This document shows, piece after piece, positions 16,184-24,504 of a DNA stretch of 64,000 nucleotides (position 1 is the stretch's first letter; each line of letters begins with the position of its first letter). Under the pieces are notes generated by a model. It was not told the origin of the DNA, did not search any database, and saw nothing but the letters and a program-made list of their open reading frames with translations. A program made the translations under genes and the position numbers. Source of the DNA: Salinilacustrithrix sp003476595 (GTDB lineage Bacteria > Actinomycetota > Acidimicrobiia > Acidimicrobiales > Salinilacustritrichaceae); assembly GCA_963972525.1 (NCBI GenBank), contig CAXAUZ010000002.1:124001-188000 (forward strand). Reading direction: 5' to 3'.

Positions 16184-17980
16184 ATGGCTGACTACACCGC
16201 ACCCCTCGACGACATCCGCTTCGTGCTGGACCGCATCGCCAAGCTGGGCGAGCTGTCCTCGTACGAGGGGTTTGGTCACGCCGAGCCGGACATGGTGCAC
16301 AGCATCCTCGAGGAGTGCGCCCGGTTCATGGAGGACAAGGTCGCCCCGCTCAACCGGGTCGGTGACATCGAGACCAGCGTCTGGCACGCCGAGGACAACA
16401 GCGTCACCACGCCCACCGGGTTCATCGACGCCTACAAGGACTACGTGGCGGCCGGCTGGGGCGGGGTCCCGTTCCCCGAGGAGTTCGGCGGTGGTGGCTT
16501 CCCGTGGCTGGTGGGCATCGCCATGCAGGAGATGATGACCGCCGCCAACGAGGCGTTCTCCATGGCCCCGCTGCTGTCCCAGGGCGCCATCGACGCGCTG
16601 CTCGAGCACGGCGACGAGACCATCAAGGAGACGTGGCTGCCCCGGATGGTGAGCGGCGAGTGGACCGCCACCATGAACCTGTCCGAGCCCCAGGCCGGCT
16701 CCGACGTCGGTGCGGTGCGCACCAAGGCCGAGCCCCAGGACGACGGCACCTACCGCATCACCGGCACCAAGATCTGGATCAGCTGGGGCGAGCACGACAT
16801 GGCGGACAACATCGTCCACCTCGTCCTGGCCCGCACCCCCGATGCCCCTCCCGGCACCAAGGGCATCTCGATGTTCATCGTGCCCAAGGTGCTGATCGAC
16901 GAGGACGGCAACCTGACCGACCGCAACGGCGTGGTCTGCCAGTCCATCGAGCACAAGCTCGGCATCAAGGCCAGCCCCACCTGCGTCCTCGACTACGACG
17001 ACGCCGTCGGCTACATCGTCGGCGAGGAGAACCGCGGCATGGCGTACATGTTCACGATGATGAACAACGCCCGGCTCTCCGTGGGCCTGCAGGGCCTCGC
17101 CGTGGGCGACCGGGCCTACCAGGACGCGGTGCAGTACGCGAACGAGCGCCAGCAGGGCCGGGCCATCGGGGCACCGGCGGGGGAGCAGAGCCTCATCATC
17201 GAGCACCCCGACGTGCGTCGCATGCTGCTCACCATGAAGGCCCAGCTCGAGGCGATGCGCGCCGTCATCTACTACACGGCCGCCGGCATCGACCGGGCCC
17301 ACCGCCACGAGGACGAGCAGACCCGCACGACCGCCCAGGAGCGCGTCGACCTGCTCATCCCGGTCTGCAAGGGCTGGGGCACCGACCTCGGCGTCGACAT
17401 CGCCTCCACCGCCATCCAGGTGTTCGGCGGCATGGGCTACGTCGAGGAGACCGGCGTCGCCCAGCACTTCCGCGACGCCCGCATCGCCCCGATCTACGAG
17501 GGCACCAACGGCATCCAGGCCATGGACCTGGTCGGGCGCAAGCTGCCCATGCGGGCCGGCGGCGTGGTGAAGGACTTCCTCGCCGACGTGGCCGCCACGG
17601 TCGAGAAGGGCCGGGCCGCCGGCGGCGACCACGCCGTCATCGCCGACGCCCTCGCCGACGGGCTGGCCGCCCTCACCGAGAGCACGGACTGGATCATGGC
17701 CAACGGGCTCGAGGACGTGCGCCACGCGCTCGCCGGGGCCACCCCGTACATGCGCCAGTTCGGCATCGTCGCCGGCGGCTGGTTGCTGGCCGAGTCGGCG
17801 ATGGACGCGGCCGCCCTCGCGGCCGGTGACGGCGCCGGCTTCAGCGACGACTTCCTCGCCGCCAAGCAGACCACCGCCCGCTTCTACGCCACCCAGCTGC
17901 TCCCGCAGGCCGCCGGCCTCACCGGTGCCGTCACCGCCGGGTTCGGCGACCTCATGGCCCTGGAGCCCGCCCAGTTCTGA
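16184..17980 (+). CDS. Acyl-CoA dehydrogenase (long, 598 aa type)
   Basis: 598 residues, the FadE5/DUF4445-like large acyl-CoA dehydrogenase class with N-terminal extension and C-terminal helical domain. FAD/substrate motifs are TMNLSEPQAGSDVGAVRT and GTKIWISWGEHDM; VFGGMGYVEETGVAQHFRDARI and the catalytic glutamate in APIYEGTNGIQAMDL are intact. It introduces the first double bond into an acyl-CoA in beta-oxidation, passing electrons to ETF. In mycobacteria this class has broad long-chain specificity. It stands alone with a leaderless promoter and is followed by a terminator hairpin. Confidence 0.93.
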   Translation: MADYTAPLDDIRFVLDRIAKLGELSSYEGFGHAEPDMVHSILEECARFMEDKVAPLNRVGDIETSVWHAEDNSVTTPTGFIDAYKDYVAAGWGGVPFPEEFGGGGFPWLVGIAMQEMMTAANEAFSMAPLLSQGAIDALLEHGDETIKETWLPRMVSGEWTATMNLSEPQAGSDVGAVRTKAEPQDDGTYRITGTKIWISWGEHDMADNIVHLVLARTPDAPPGTKGISMFIVPKVLIDEDGNLTDRNGVVCQSIEHKLGIKASPTCVLDYDDAVGYIVGEENRGMAYMFTMMNNARLSVGLQGLAVGDRAYQDAVQYANERQQGRAIGAPAGEQSLIIEHPDVRRMLLTMKAQLEAMRAVIYYTAAGIDRAHRHEDEQTRTTAQERVDLLIPVCKGWGTDLGVDIASTAIQVFGGMGYVEETGVAQHFRDARIAPIYEGTNGIQAMDLVGRKLPMRAGGVVKDFLADVAATVEKGRAAGGDHAVIADALADGLAALTESTDWIMANGLEDVRHALAGATPYMRQFGIVAGGWLLAESAMDAAALAAGDGAGFSDDFLAAKQTTARFYATQLLPQAAGLTGAVTAGFGDLMALEPAQF

Positions 17981-17989
17981 TCCCGCCAA

Positions 17990-18034
17990 GCGGGAGCGTA
18001 TCGGTACCGAAGTTCGGTACCGATACGCTCCCGC
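17990..18034 (+). terminator. Hairpin terminator (22-bp perfect arms)
   Basis: Perfect inverted arms of 22 nt around a single G (realistic loop GAAGTTC, stem 19 bp), 9 bp after the acyl-CoA dehydrogenase stop. The stem contains GGTACC twice. Confidence 0.7.
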
Positions 18035-18062
18035 ATTCGGGTAACTGTCACCGGGTTCGCGG

Positions 18063-18068
18063 TACGGT
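18063..18068 (+). promoter_or_regulatory. -10 element of leaderless ATPase gene promoter
   Basis: TACGGT, 6 nt before the GTG at 18075. Confidence 0.5.
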
Positions 18069-18074
18069 CCCCGC

Positions 18075-19169
18075 GTGGAGCGATCCCCCTTCCCGCACTC
18101 CGGGCCGCTGGAGGCCGACGAGGTCACCGGCCGCGACGAGGAGGCCGCGGCGCTGGTGCGGCTGCTGGGCGGCCGGGTGCCGATCGCGCTGGTCGCCCCC
18201 CGCCGCTACGGCAAGACCAGCCTGCTGCGCCGGGGCGCCTGGCTCCTCGACCAGGTCGAGCCGACCACGACGGTGTGGCTCGACCTGTACGGCCTGTCGT
18301 CGGTGTCGGACTTCGCCGTGCGCCTCGACCGGGCCCTCGGCTCCAGCACGGGCCGGTTCCGCGAGGCGCTGGACCGCGTGGCGGGCGGCCTCCGGATCAG
18401 CATCGGCGTCGTGTCGGCCGAGCTGCGGCGCTCGGCCCGGTCGGCCCCCGACGCGACGGCCACGACCCACGCCCTCCTGGAGTCACTGGTCCGGGTGGCC
18501 GAGCACCACCGCACCCTGCTGGTGATCGACGAGGTCGCCGACGCCATCGGGGTCGGGAACGTGCTGGAGCTCATGCGCTCGCACCTGCAGCCGGTGTACC
18601 GCGAGCTCGGGCTGGCCTTCGCCGGGTCGAAGCCGACGATGATGGCCCGCCTCTTCGGCGACACCGACCAGCCGTTCTACTCCCAGGCCCGCCGCATCGA
18701 GCTGCAGCCGCTCCCGGTCGAGGCGGTGGTCGACATCGTCCACCGCGGCTTCCGTTCCACCGGTCGCGACGCGGGCCCGGTGGCATCCGCCATCGCCTCC
18801 TTCGGCGCCGGGCACCCGCAGCGCTCGATGGAGCTGGCCGATGCCGCGTGGTGGCTCACCGAGCCGGGTGCGGCCGCCACCGCCGACACCTGGGATGCCG
18901 CCCTCGCCGGCGTGCGGTCTCGTGTGGCGCCGGGCATGCGGGACTTCTTCGGGATGCTCACGAGCACCCAGCAGGCCGTGCTGCGCGCCGTGGTCCGCAC
19001 GGGCGCGCCGTTCGCCGCGTCGGAGGGCCGCTTCCACGACCTGTCGCGGTCCTCGATCACGATCGCCCGCGACGCGCTCGTCGATGCCGGTCACCTGCTG
19101 TTCGGTCCGGGCGCCTCCACGCTCACCGACCCGCTCCTCGCGGACTGGGTGGCGCGCGAGCTGCCCTGA
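18075..19169 (+). CDS. AAA/STAND-type ATPase
   Basis: 364 residues. Walker A is APRRYGKTSLL near residue 42 and Walker B is LLVIDEVAD near 155; the arrangement and FAGSKPTMMARLFGD match the archaeal-type ATPase (Arch_ATPase/KAP-like) group. The C-terminal half carries a winged-helix-like segment (LTSTQQAVLRAVVRTG). Such proteins are often regulatory or defence-related NTPase switches, but no effector domain is fused here. GTG leaderless start. The neighbouring hydrolase is convergent and unrelated. Confidence 0.8.
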   Translation: MERSPFPHSGPLEADEVTGRDEEAAALVRLLGGRVPIALVAPRRYGKTSLLRRGAWLLDQVEPTTTVWLDLYGLSSVSDFAVRLDRALGSSTGRFREALDRVAGGLRISIGVVSAELRRSARSAPDATATTHALLESLVRVAEHHRTLLVIDEVADAIGVGNVLELMRSHLQPVYRELGLAFAGSKPTMMARLFGDTDQPFYSQARRIELQPLPVEAVVDIVHRGFRSTGRDAGPVASAIASFGAGHPQRSMELADAAWWLTEPGAAATADTWDAALAGVRSRVAPGMRDFFGMLTSTQQAVLRAVVRTGAPFAASEGRFHDLSRSSITIARDALVDAGHLLFGPGASTLTDPLLADWVARELP

Positions 19170-19176
19170 GCCGTGC

Positions 19177-20001
19177 TCAGGCGTGCTCGGCGAGGACCTC
19201 GGCTGCCAGCTGCGGCCAGGCCTCGATCGCCCACGGGCCGAACTCCCGGTCGGTGAGCGCGACGAGGCCTCGCTCGACGGCCGGGTCCCACCACAGGAAG
19301 GTGCCGGCCCGCCCGAAGTGGCCCCAGGTCCGGGGGCTGTTGGTCGGCGCGGTCCAGTGCGGGTCCTTGGTGCCGCGCACCTCCACGCCGAGGCCCCACG
19401 GGTTCGGGTCCTGGGCGCCGTAGCCGGGGAGCACGCCGGCGAGCTCGGGGAAGGCCGGCGTCGTCATCGCCTCGATGGAGCTCGCAGCGAGCAGGCGCCC
19501 GCCGTGCAGGGCGACGAGGAGCGCGGCCAGGTCGTCCACCGACGACGCGTAGCCGTGCGCAGGCGAGCCCTCGATGCTCGTGGCGCCGAGCCCGAGCGGC
19601 TCGACGAGGGCGGCGCGCACGTAGTCGTCCATGGCTAGGCCGGTGCGGCCCGCCACGTGGTCGCCGAGCACCTCGAAGCCCACGTTGGAGTAGATCCGCT
19701 TGCGCTCGGGCGGACCGAGCGGCGTGCGATCGCCGTCGGGCGGCAGGCCGCTGGCGTGGGCGAGCAGGTGGCGCACGGTGGCGCCCTCCGGACCGCCGGC
19801 GCCGGTGACGTCGTCGTCGAGGCCGACCGTGCCCTCCTCGACCGCGACGTGGACGGCGATGGCGGCCAGCACCTTGCTCACCGACGCGAGCGGGAAGGTC
19901 CGGTCGGTCGGGCCGCGGCCGGTGAGGAGGCCGTCCGGCCCGATGACGCCGGCGGCGACGGTGGGGACGTCCCAGCGGTCGATCTGGTCGAGGGCGGCCA
20001 T
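19177..20001 (-). CDS. Serine hydrolase of the beta-lactamase/class C family
   Basis: 274 residues with the three catalytic signatures: SxxK in LASVSKVLAA near residue 40, YSN in KRIYSNVGFEVLG, and HFG near residue 228 in place of KTG. No signal peptide, so it is cytoplasmic, as many esterase/EstB-like members are. Substrate unknown; a beta-lactamase function is not implied. Two bases separate its ATG from the stop of the upstream phytanoyl-CoA dioxygenase-like gene, so they are co-transcribed. Confidence 0.87.
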   Translation of the reverse strand: MAALDQIDRWDVPTVAAGVIGPDGLLTGRGPTDRTFPLASVSKVLAAIAVHVAVEEGTVGLDDDVTGAGGPEGATVRHLLAHASGLPPDGDRTPLGPPERKRIYSNVGFEVLGDHVAGRTGLAMDDYVRAALVEPLGLGATSIEGSPAHGYASSVDDLAALLVALHGGRLLAASSIEAMTTPAFPELAGVLPGYGAQDPNPWGLGVEVRGTKDPHWTAPTNSPRTWGHFGRAGTFLWWDPAVERGLVALTDREFGPWAIEAWPQLAAEVLAEHA

Positions 20002-20003
20002 GC

Positions 20004-20822
20004 TCAACCGGCGTCCCAGAGCATGGTGTCGTCGGCGTCGTCCCGGTCGAGCAGGCGGAGCGGGTCCGTCTTGTCGATGTGGCCGATGAGGCCTCGGTAC
20101 GTTCCGTAGCCGCAGAGGCGGGCGAGGCGCTTGTCGAACGTGGCGGCGATCTCGCGGGGCACGCCGAGCTGCTGGTTCTCCTGCTGGCGGATCATCCCGG
20201 CGCAGTAGTTGTCGGCGATGCCGACCCGCCGACCGTCGCTGCCGTTGGCCCCGCCCCCGTGCCACAGGCTGCCGTGCCAGAGGAGCACGCTGCCGACCGG
20301 CATCTCGGCGGGGATGGTGTCGTAGGCCTCGCCGTACACCGGGTAGTCGGGATCCCGGTGGGAGCCGGGCACGAGCCGGGTGGCGCCGTTGGCCTCGGTG
20401 AAGTCGGTGATCGCCCACATCGAGTTGCACACGACCGGGAACCCGGTGCGGGGGAGGCCGATGACCTGGTCGTCGGAGTGGATGGGCTGGGCCGACTCGC
20501 CGGGACGGATGTCGATCGAGGACAGCGTGGACAGCAGGCACTCGCGATCGAGGACGCGCTCGACGACGGGGAGCACGGCCGGCGCGGTGGGGATCCGCTG
20601 GAAGACCTCGCCGTGGGCCAGCAGGTTGTACACCCGGTAGGTGTCGCGACCCTCGAAGCCGTTGTCGGCGGGCGTGAGCGACCGAGCCTCGATGATGGCG
20701 TCGAGCGCCTCGAGCACCTCCCCGGCGAAGGTCGCGTCGAAGGCATCCGCGACGATCGTGTAGCCCTGCTCGTCGATCTCCGCGGCGTGGCGGTCGGCGT
20801 CGGCGTCGGTGAGCGTGCGCAT
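20004..20822 (-). CDS. Phytanoyl-CoA dioxygenase family protein
   Basis: 272 residues of the PhyH Fe(II)/2-oxoglutarate oxygenase family. The HxD iron motif is in QPIHSDDQVIG, the distal histidine in GSLWHGGGANGSDGRRVGI, with the arginine that binds 2-oxoglutarate following. Substrate not known; family members hydroxylate acyl-CoAs, osmolytes or natural products. The ATG has a leaderless -10 (TACCAT) that overlaps the promoter of the divergent alkyltransferase-like gene within a 24-bp gap. Confidence 0.88.
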   Translation of the reverse strand: MRTLTDADADRHAAEIDEQGYTIVADAFDATFAGEVLEALDAIIEARSLTPADNGFEGRDTYRVYNLLAHGEVFQRIPTAPAVLPVVERVLDRECLLSTLSSIDIRPGESAQPIHSDDQVIGLPRTGFPVVCNSMWAITDFTEANGATRLVPGSHRDPDYPVYGEAYDTIPAEMPVGSVLLWHGSLWHGGGANGSDGRRVGIADNYCAGMIRQQENQQLGVPREIAATFDKRLARLCGYGTYRGLIGHIDKTDPLRLLDRDDADDTMLWDAG

Positions 20823-20846
20823 CGGCGGCGATGGTAGGCAACCGCC
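20823..20846. promoter_or_regulatory. 24-bp divergent promoter with overlapping -10 boxes
   Basis: The whole intergenic gap is 24 bp. It holds TACCAT on the minus strand (20831-20836) and TAGGCA on the plus strand (20835-20840), each 6-8 nt from its start codon. The two boxes share 2 bp, so only one RNA polymerase can open at a time. Confidence 0.5.
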
Positions 20847-21128
20847 GTGGCCACGCCGTTCGAGGAGGCGGTCCTCGCCGTGCTGTCGGCGCTGCCGGCC
20901 GGCGAGGTGATCACGTACGGGGAGGTGGCGGCCGAGGCCGGTCGTCCCGGCGCGGCACGCGCCGTCGGGCGGGTGATGGCCACGAGCGACGCCGACGTGG
21001 CGTGGTGGCGCGTGGTGGCCGCCGATGGCCGCCTCGCCCCGGGCAAGGAGGCCGAGCAGCGCCGGCACCTGGCCGCCGAGGGCGTGGACGTCGGCGACCG
21101 TCGGGTCCGGGGCATGCGCCGCCGCTGA
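20847..21128 (+). CDS. Alkyltransferase-like protein (ATL)
   Basis: 93 residues, the C-terminal DNA-binding part of O6-alkylguanine alkyltransferase: FEEAVLAVLSALPAGEVITYGEVAAEAGRPGAARAVGRVM. Where the transferase has PCHR, this protein reads AWWRV, so the alkyl-accepting cysteine is replaced by tryptophan. ATLs bind O6-alkylguanine and hand it to nucleotide excision repair. GTG start, leaderless. Confidence 0.88.
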   Translation: MATPFEEAVLAVLSALPAGEVITYGEVAAEAGRPGAARAVGRVMATSDADVAWWRVVAADGRLAPGKEAEQRRHLAAEGVDVGDRRVRGMRRR

Positions 21129-21138
21129 TCCAGCCGCT

Positions 21139-21197
21139 ACACCGCGACTGCCAGTTTCCAGATCGTTCTGGCCGTGGAGGCGTTGCAGTTGTGGTGT
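21139..21197. terminator. Imperfect hairpin between convergent genes
   Basis: ACACCGCGACTGC (21139-21151) pairs with GCAGTTGTGGTGT (21185-21197) using G-U wobbles; an inner CCAGA/TCTGG stem sits within. It separates the ATL gene from the convergent 81-residue gene. Confidence 0.45.
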
Positions 21198-21202
21198 CGC
21201 GC

Positions 21203-21448
21203 TCAGGCCGGGGCGAGGCGGCGCAGCTCGTTGAGCTCGGTGGCCAGGGCCCAGAGCACGGCCTCGTCGTCGGCGCGGACCCGGGCGGCGTCGTGGTGGC
21301 GGCCGAGCGAGTCGAGGACGCCGGCCACGTCCGGGGTGCCGTGGAGCACCTCGACGGCCTCGGCGACGGCGCCGGCGAGCTCCTCGGTCGAGCCGTCGAC
21401 GTGGCCGAGCAGCGCCTCCACCTGGGCTTTCGTCAGCCGGTCGCGCAC
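21203..21448 (-). CDS. Hypothetical protein, 81 aa
   Basis: Not recognised. Predicted all-helical (LTKAQVEALLGHVDGSTEELAGAVAEAVEVLHG ... DDEAVLWALATELNELRRLAPA), soluble, no cysteine. The GTG at 21448 is the first plausible start; the gap to the divergent helicase is 60 bp. Codon usage agrees with neighbouring genes, so I accept it as real. Confidence 0.6.
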   Translation of the reverse strand: MRDRLTKAQVEALLGHVDGSTEELAGAVAEAVEVLHGTPDVAGVLDSLGRHHDAARVRADDEAVLWALATELNELRRLAPA

Positions 21449-21492
21449 ACCCGGACGGTACCGGCGATCGCGAGGCCTGTGGCATCTGGCGG

Positions 21493-21498
21493 TACCGT
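21493..21498 (+). promoter_or_regulatory. -10 element of helicase gene promoter
   Basis: TACCGT, 10 nt before the ATG at 21509; no Shine-Dalgarno. Confidence 0.4.
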
Positions 21499-21508
21499 TG
21501 CCGTCCAC

Positions 21509-22675
21509 ATGACGACTTTCGCAGAACTGGGCATCGACGACGACCTGGTCGAGTGCCTCGCCTCCCAGGGCATCGAATCGCCCTTCCCCATCCAGGAGCT
21601 CACCATCCCCGACGCGGTCTCCGGCCGCGACGTGTGCGGCAAGGCCAAGACCGGCTCGGGCAAGACCCTGGCCTTCGGCGTCCCGATGGTCATGGCGCTC
21701 CCCGAGCCCGACGACATCCACAAGGGCCCCGCCGGCCTGGTGCTCTGCCCCACCCGCGAGCTCGCCCTCCAGGTCGCCGAGGTGCTCGAGCCCCTCGCCA
21801 AGGTCAAGGGCCACACCATCACCGCCGTGTACGGCGGCGAGAAGATCGAGAAGCAGATCAAGTCCATCGACGACGGCACCGGCATCATCGTGGCCACACC
21901 GGGGCGGCTCATCGACCTGCTCCAGCGGGGCGACGTGAAGCTGGACGAGGTCAAGGTGGTCGCCGTCGACGAGGCCGACCGCATGGCCGACATGGGCTTC
22001 CTGCCCCAGGTCGAGTGGGTGCTGCGCCACGTGCCCGGCGGGCACCAGACGCTGCTGTTCTCGGCCACCCTCGATGGCTCCGTCGGCGCGCTGATCGACC
22101 GCTACCAGACGGACCCGGTCACCAAGGAGGTCGTCTCCGAGACGGTCACCGTCGACCAGATGCACCACCGCTTCATCAAGATCCACGAGCGGGACAAGGC
22201 CAAGGTCGTGGCGGCCATCGTCGAGAACGGCAACCGCACCCTCATCTTCTCCAACACCAAGCGCGCCGCCGACCGCCTGGCCGACGACCTCGACGAGCTC
22301 GGCGTGAAGGCTTCGCCCATCCACGGCGACCTGCCCCAGCGGGCCCGGGAGAAGGCGCTCCAGCGCTTCACCGACGGCAAGATCCAGGCGCTGGTGGCCT
22401 CCGACGTCGCCGCCCGAGGTCTGGACATCGACCTGATCGACACGGTGATCCACTGGGATCCGCCGCCGGACCACAAGACCTACCTGCACCGCTCGGGCCG
22501 CACCGCCCGGGCCGGCACCACCGGCGTGGCCGTCACCCTCATCAAGTGGGACGAGGAGATGTCGGTGAAGCTCCTGCAGCGCCGCCTGGGCCTCGACGAG
22601 CACCCGATGGTGGAGATGTTCTCCAACGACGAGCGCCTCAAGGACCTCGCCGGCTGGGATCCCTTCGGCTCCTAG
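21509..22675 (+). CDS. DEAD-box ATP-dependent RNA helicase
   Basis: 388 residues, the two-RecA-domain core alone. Motifs: Q motif SPFPIQELTIP, I AKTGSGKT, Ia PTRELALQ, II VDEADRM, III SAT, IV LIFSNTK, V ASDVAARGLDI and VI HRSGRTARAG. It lacks the basic C-terminal tail seen in RhlE or CsdA, so it probably relies on partners for RNA specificity. General role in RNA remodelling or cold growth. Monocistronic or co-transcribed with the methylase 13 bp downstream. Confidence 0.93.
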   Translation: MTTFAELGIDDDLVECLASQGIESPFPIQELTIPDAVSGRDVCGKAKTGSGKTLAFGVPMVMALPEPDDIHKGPAGLVLCPTRELALQVAEVLEPLAKVKGHTITAVYGGEKIEKQIKSIDDGTGIIVATPGRLIDLLQRGDVKLDEVKVVAVDEADRMADMGFLPQVEWVLRHVPGGHQTLLFSATLDGSVGALIDRYQTDPVTKEVVSETVTVDQMHHRFIKIHERDKAKVVAAIVENGNRTLIFSNTKRAADRLADDLDELGVKASPIHGDLPQRAREKALQRFTDGKIQALVASDVAARGLDIDLIDTVIHWDPPPDHKTYLHRSGRTARAGTTGVAVTLIKWDEEMSVKLLQRRLGLDEHPMVEMFSNDERLKDLAGWDPFGS

Positions 22676-22688
22676 CGCGAGCCCCGCG

Positions 22689-24275
22689 GTGCCGGAGCCG
22701 AGCCTGCGGGCGACGATCGCCGGCGCATTCCTGCACGCGACGCGTCGAGAGGCCCTCGACGTCCCCGGTGCCCTCCGGCTGCTCGCCGGCGCGGACGGCC
22801 ACGCCAGCGTCCACCAGCTCGACGGCCCCGAGGACCTCGGCCCGCTCCACGAGCGCCTGGCTGCCCCCGACGACCGGGTCCGGCGCGGCGCCTGGTACAC
22901 GCCGACCTGGTTGGCCGAGGCGCTCGTCGCCCGGGCGCTCCCGGACCGGGACGCGGCCGACCTCGGCCCCGTCGTGGACCCGGCCTGCGGCGGTGGCGTG
23001 TTCCTGCTCGCGGCGGCCGAGCGGCTGCTGGCCCTCGGCATCGAGCCCGCCCACGCGGTCGATCGGCTGCGGGGACAGGACCTCGACGAGACCGCCGTCG
23101 CGGTGGCCGAGGCCGCCCTGTGGTGGTGGGCGGCCCGCCACGGCGTCGACGTCGAGCCGGTCGTCAGGGTGGGTGACGCCCTCCTCGAGGACGTCGGGCC
23201 CGCCGGCGCCGTCGTCGGGAACCCGCCCTTCCTCGGCCAGCTCCGCTCGGCCACCTCCGTCGCCGCCGCGCGCCGAACCGCGCTCCGGATGAGGCACGGC
23301 GACGCCGTGCGCGCCTACACCGACCCGGCCTGGCTGTTCGCCCTCACGGCCGTCGAGCAGGTCGTTCCCGGAGGGCACGTGGCGCTCGTTCTGCCCCAGT
23401 CGTTCCTGGCGGCCCGGGACGCGGCGGTGGTGCGCGACCGGATCGATGCCCAGGCCGACCTCGTGCACACCGTCGTCGACGACGGGCGAGCCTTCGCCGC
23501 CAACGTGGAGGTGTGCGCGCCGGTGCTGCGGCGACGCTCGGTACCGACCCCGGCGACCAACGACTGGGTCACCCCGCTCGCCGATGCGGCCGGGATCCCG
23601 TCCATCGCCCTCGGGCACAGGCGCACCCTGGGTGAGCTGGCGTCGGTGCACGCCGGCTTCCGGGACGAGTACTACGGGATCGTCGATGCCGTCGCCGAGG
23701 CCGACGACGACGCTGCCGGGCACCTTCGGTTGGTGACGGCCGGCGGCATCGACCCGTGCCGGCTGCTGGAACGAGGCGAGCGGTTCGCCGGCCGTCGGTG
23801 GCGCGATCCGGTCGTCGACGTGACGAGGCTCCAGGGCCGATCCGCCCGGTGGGCGCAGGCGCAGGCGGGACCGAAGCTGCTGGTGGCCACCCAGACCAAG
23901 GTGCTGGAGGCCGTCGCCGATCCGGCGGGCGGGCTGCTCGGCTCCGTGCCCGTGCTGTGCGTCCGCCCCCACGACCCCGACCGGCTGTGGCACCTCCTCG
24001 CCGCGCTGCACGCGCCGGCCGTGACCGCGTGGCTGTTCCGGCGCAGCGCCGGCACCGCCCTCTCCGCCGGGGCGTGTCGCCCCACCAAGGCGCTGCTCGA
24101 GGCCCTGCCGGTGCCCGACGACGGTGCCGCGTGGGACCTGGCGGCGGAGGCGGCCCGCGCCGCGAGCGCCGGTCAGGCCGACCTCGCCGACGTCGCCCGT
24201 CTCGCGGATGCCGCCCTCGGCGTCGACGACGCGGCCCTGATGGCCTGGTGGGACGCCCGCCGGCCGCGCCGCTGA
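22689..24275 (+). CDS. Orphan DNA N6-adenine methyltransferase (Eco57I/TaqI type)
   Basis: 528 residues, GTG start. The SAM-binding motif is VDPACGGGVFLLAAAERLL and the catalytic motif NPPF is in AVVGNPPFLGQ, placing it in the N6-adenine gamma class. The C-terminal half with GRRWRDPVVDVTRL ... QAGPKLLVATQTK resembles the target-recognition region of type IIG/PglX-like methylases. There is no nuclease motif and no restriction gene within several kb, so it is either solitary (epigenetic) or a distant member of a defence system. Substrate site unknown. Confidence 0.82.
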   Translation: MPEPSLRATIAGAFLHATRREALDVPGALRLLAGADGHASVHQLDGPEDLGPLHERLAAPDDRVRRGAWYTPTWLAEALVARALPDRDAADLGPVVDPACGGGVFLLAAAERLLALGIEPAHAVDRLRGQDLDETAVAVAEAALWWWAARHGVDVEPVVRVGDALLEDVGPAGAVVGNPPFLGQLRSATSVAAARRTALRMRHGDAVRAYTDPAWLFALTAVEQVVPGGHVALVLPQSFLAARDAAVVRDRIDAQADLVHTVVDDGRAFAANVEVCAPVLRRRSVPTPATNDWVTPLADAAGIPSIALGHRRTLGELASVHAGFRDEYYGIVDAVAEADDDAAGHLRLVTAGGIDPCRLLERGERFAGRRWRDPVVDVTRLQGRSARWAQAQAGPKLLVATQTKVLEAVADPAGGLLGSVPVLCVRPHDPDRLWHLLAALHAPAVTAWLFRRSAGTALSAGACRPTKALLEALPVPDDGAAWDLAAEAARAASAGQADLADVARLADAALGVDDAALMAWWDARRPRR

Positions 24276-24337
24276 GCGGTCGGTGCCGGCAACCCGTTGT
24301 GCCCGGTCCGCTCGCCTCCACGTACACTCCGGCCCGT

Positions 24338-24456
24338 ACGTGCATCACGAGCGGCCCGGGCGACCGGGTCCGGCAACCTGGGAACGGACACCCAAGGTGC
24401 CTCCCTCCTCCGGGTGGGGATGCGGCCCCGAGAGGGGCAACCAAGCGTCCGGGTCC
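24338..24456 (+). ncRNA. SAM-IV riboswitch aptamer
   Basis: P1 pairs GCATC (24342-24346) with GATGC (24419-24423). Then ACGAG, a P2 stem closed by a GCGA loop, the invariant CCGGCAACC, a P3 hairpin (TGGG/CCCA) and AAGGTGCC. A GAGA-loop hairpin and AACCAAGCGTCCG follow; GTCCG (24447-24451) can pair with CGGAC in the P3 loop (24385-24389), the second pseudoknot that distinguishes SAM-IV from SAM-I. SAM-IV is known from actinobacteria ahead of methionine genes, and here it precedes metX. Confidence 0.87.
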
Positions 24457-24476
24457 GTCCCGAAACGTCACTGGGT

Positions 24477-24501
24477 GTCCGCCCTCCGGAGGGAGGTGGA
24501 C
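24477..24501 (+). promoter_or_regulatory. Expression platform: Shine-Dalgarno sequestering hairpin
   Basis: GTCC...GGAC (24477-24480/24498-24501) encloses CCTCC facing GGAGG, so the GGAGGGAGG ribosome binding site of metX can be occluded. This suggests translational rather than transcriptional control; no terminator is seen between the aptamer and the ATG. Confidence 0.65.
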
Positions 24502-24504
24502 CAC

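Noticed and set aside
14828..18127. 1,099-codon minus-strand frame
   Set aside because: Its 3' end is the MBL-like gene; the remainder is antisense to the acyl-CoA dehydrogenase and has no motif.
19177..20001. Antibiotic-resistance beta-lactamase
   Set aside because: Has SxxK and YxN but HFG in place of KTG and no signal peptide, so a cytoplasmic esterase-like hydrolase is more likely.
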